This document shows positions 44,700 to 45,542 of a stretch of 45,542 nt of DNA, piece by piece. Origin of the DNA: Burkholderiales bacterium (lineage in GTDB: Bacteria > Pseudomonadota > Gammaproteobacteria > Burkholderiales > Burkholderiaceae_C); contig JACRBA010000067.1 of assembly GCA_016213265.1 (NCBI GenBank), positions 1-45,542 of the forward strand, given 5' to 3'. The notes beneath the pieces are model-generated. The model searched no databases. It was not told the origin of the DNA and saw nothing but the letters and a program-made list of their open reading frames with translations. The stretch's first letter is position 1, and the number at the start of each line of letters is the position of its first letter. The position numbers and the translations under genes were made by a program.

Positions 44700-44811
44700 A
44701 CGCGCAACTGGCGATAAGGGCCCCTCTCTCCGAGGCGGCCGCGAGGTGGATCACCACCGGGAAGCGCGAGGGCGGCCGCGGCCGCCTGCCTCACGCCGTT
44801 CGCCTGGGCTG
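44700..44811 (+). promoter_or_regulatory. ZTP (pfl-motif) riboswitch in the glyA leader
   Basis: Three conserved blocks occur in order: AACTGGCG (44,706-44,713), a GGTG-GAT-CACC hairpin followed by CCGGGAAGCG (44,757-44,766), and GCCGTTCGCCTGGGC (44,795-44,809). GGCG (44,710-44,713) can pair with CGCC (44,801-44,804) as the pseudoknot. A GC-rich hairpin (44,771-44,786) fills the variable linker. ZTP riboswitches sense the purine intermediate ZTP/ZMP, which accumulates when 10-formyl-tetrahydrofolate is short, and commonly control glyA, a one-carbon gene. No classical terminator follows, so control is probably at translation of the AAGGAA site; that part is inference. Confidence 0.87.
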
Positions 44812-44873
44812 CCCGCCGCCGGTTCCGTTGCCGGCCGGCGCGGGCCCGACCGCCCCGTCCTGAAGGAAACCTC

Positions 44874-45542
44874 ATGTTCGACCGCTCGCAATCGACGATC
44901 GCCCACGTCGACCCCGACCTCTGGGCCGCCATCCAGGCCGAAAACCGCCGCCAGGAAGAACACATCGAGCTCATCGCCTCGGAGAACTACACCTCCCCGG
45001 CCGTGATGGCCGCACAAGGCTCCCAACTCACCAACAAGTACGCCGAGGGCTACCCCGGCAAGCGCTACTACGGCGGCTGCGAGTACGTGGACATCGTCGA
45101 GCAGCTCGCCATCGACCGCCTGAAGCAGCTGTACGGCGCCGGCTTCGCCAACGTGCAGCCGAACTCGGGCTCGCAGGCCAACCAGGCCGTGTTCTTCGGC
45201 CTGCTGCAGCCCGGCGACACCATCATGGGCATGAGCCTGGCCGAAGGCGGCCACCTCACCCACGGCATGGCGCTCAACATGAGCGGCAAGTGGTTCAAGG
45301 TGGTCAGCTACGGGCTGGACGCCAACGAGGCCATCGACTACGACCAGATGGAGCGCCTGGCACACGAGCACAAGCCGAAGCTCATCATCGCCGGCGCCTC
45401 GGCCTACAGCCTGCGCATCGACTTCGAGCGCTTCGCCAAGGTGGCCAAGGCGGTCGGCGCCTACTTCATGGTGGACATGGCGCACTACGCCGGCCTGATC
45501 GCCGCCGGGGTCTACCCCAACCCGGTGCCGCATGCCGACGTG
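44874..45542 (+). CDS. glyA: Serine hydroxymethyltransferase (C-terminus off the right edge)
   Basis: The first 223 residues of about 415. It converts serine and tetrahydrofolate to glycine and 5,10-methylene-tetrahydrofolate using pyridoxal phosphate. Motifs: [59 protein letters not shown] and [16 protein letters not shown]. The cofactor-binding Lys should lie just past the window. AAGGAA is 7 nt before ATG 44874. Controlled by the ZTP riboswitch. Confidence 0.97.
   Translation, partial: MFDRSQSTIAHVDPDLWAAIQAENRRQEEHIELIASENYTSPAVMAAQGSQLTNKYAEGYPGKRYYGGCEYVDIVEQLAIDRLKQLYGAGFANVQPNSGSQANQAVFFGLLQPGDTIMGMSLAEGGHLTHGMALNMSGKWFKVVSYGLDANEAIDYDQMERLAHEHKPKLIIAGASAYSLRIDFERFAKVAKAVGAYFMVDMAHYAGLIAAGVYPNPVPHADV

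Overview
The window is very GC-rich DNA (around 70% G+C by eye) with gene families and layout typical of Burkholderiales (Betaproteobacteria), probably the Rubrivivax/Leptothrix/Comamonadaceae neighbourhood. The evidence is: a TonB-ExbB-ExbD-ExbD-TPR cluster, a DUF3182-like gene, an Entner-Doudoroff edd-eda pair, a ybhP-clsB-ybhN set, and a glyA gene preceded by a ZTP-type riboswitch. Genus assignment is inference. I saw no rRNA, tRNA, CRISPR array, insertion sequence or phage gene.

Left part (1-17,000): almost everything is on the minus strand. First comes an amidohydrolase, cut by the window edge, then a very long frame joining a glycoside hydrolase, a glycosyltransferase and a UDP-galactopyranose-mutase-like flavoprotein. 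A small plus-strand secreted protein with a PEP-CTERM-like tail follows, then an AI-2E-family permease and a secreted protein of unknown function. Next is a tightly coupled four-gene operon (read right to left): isochorismatase-fold hydrolase, a phospholipase-D-like protein lacking its catalytic His/Lys, UDP-glucose dehydrogenase, and an Atm1-type ABC exporter fused to a degenerate histidine-kinase ATPase domain and an intact receiver domain. A second coupled set encodes a GT4 glycosyltransferase, a PAP2 phosphatase and a zinc-ribbon metallopeptidase.

Middle part (17,000-31,730): DNA topoisomerase IB, a sigma-54-dependent response regulator whose gene has a near-perfect sigma-54 promoter, and a large hybrid histidine kinase. 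Next is a run ybhP - clsB - ybhN - ku - ligD - orf71. This mixes cardiolipin/envelope genes with bacterial non-homologous end joining, and ybhN has no stop codon before ku. An alpha/beta hydrolase and a DUF3182-like ATP-grasp-type protein follow. Together this looks like a stress, desiccation or DNA-repair island.

Right part (31,730-45,542): core metabolism and transport. The plus-strand tonB-exbB-exbD-exbD-TPR-MBL cluster is followed by minus-strand edd-eda, which has a clear sigma-70 promoter with a palindromic operator inside its spacer. After these come a MobA-like nucleotidyltransferase, pdxH, msrA, ubiD, a lytic transglycosylase with its own sigma-70 promoter, and glyA (cut by the right edge) under a ZTP riboswitch.

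The best candidates for something undescribed are the ABC exporter-pseudokinase-receiver fusion with its four-gene operon, the ybhN-ku in-frame junction inside a lipid operon, and the glycoside hydrolase-glycosyltransferase-mutase frame.
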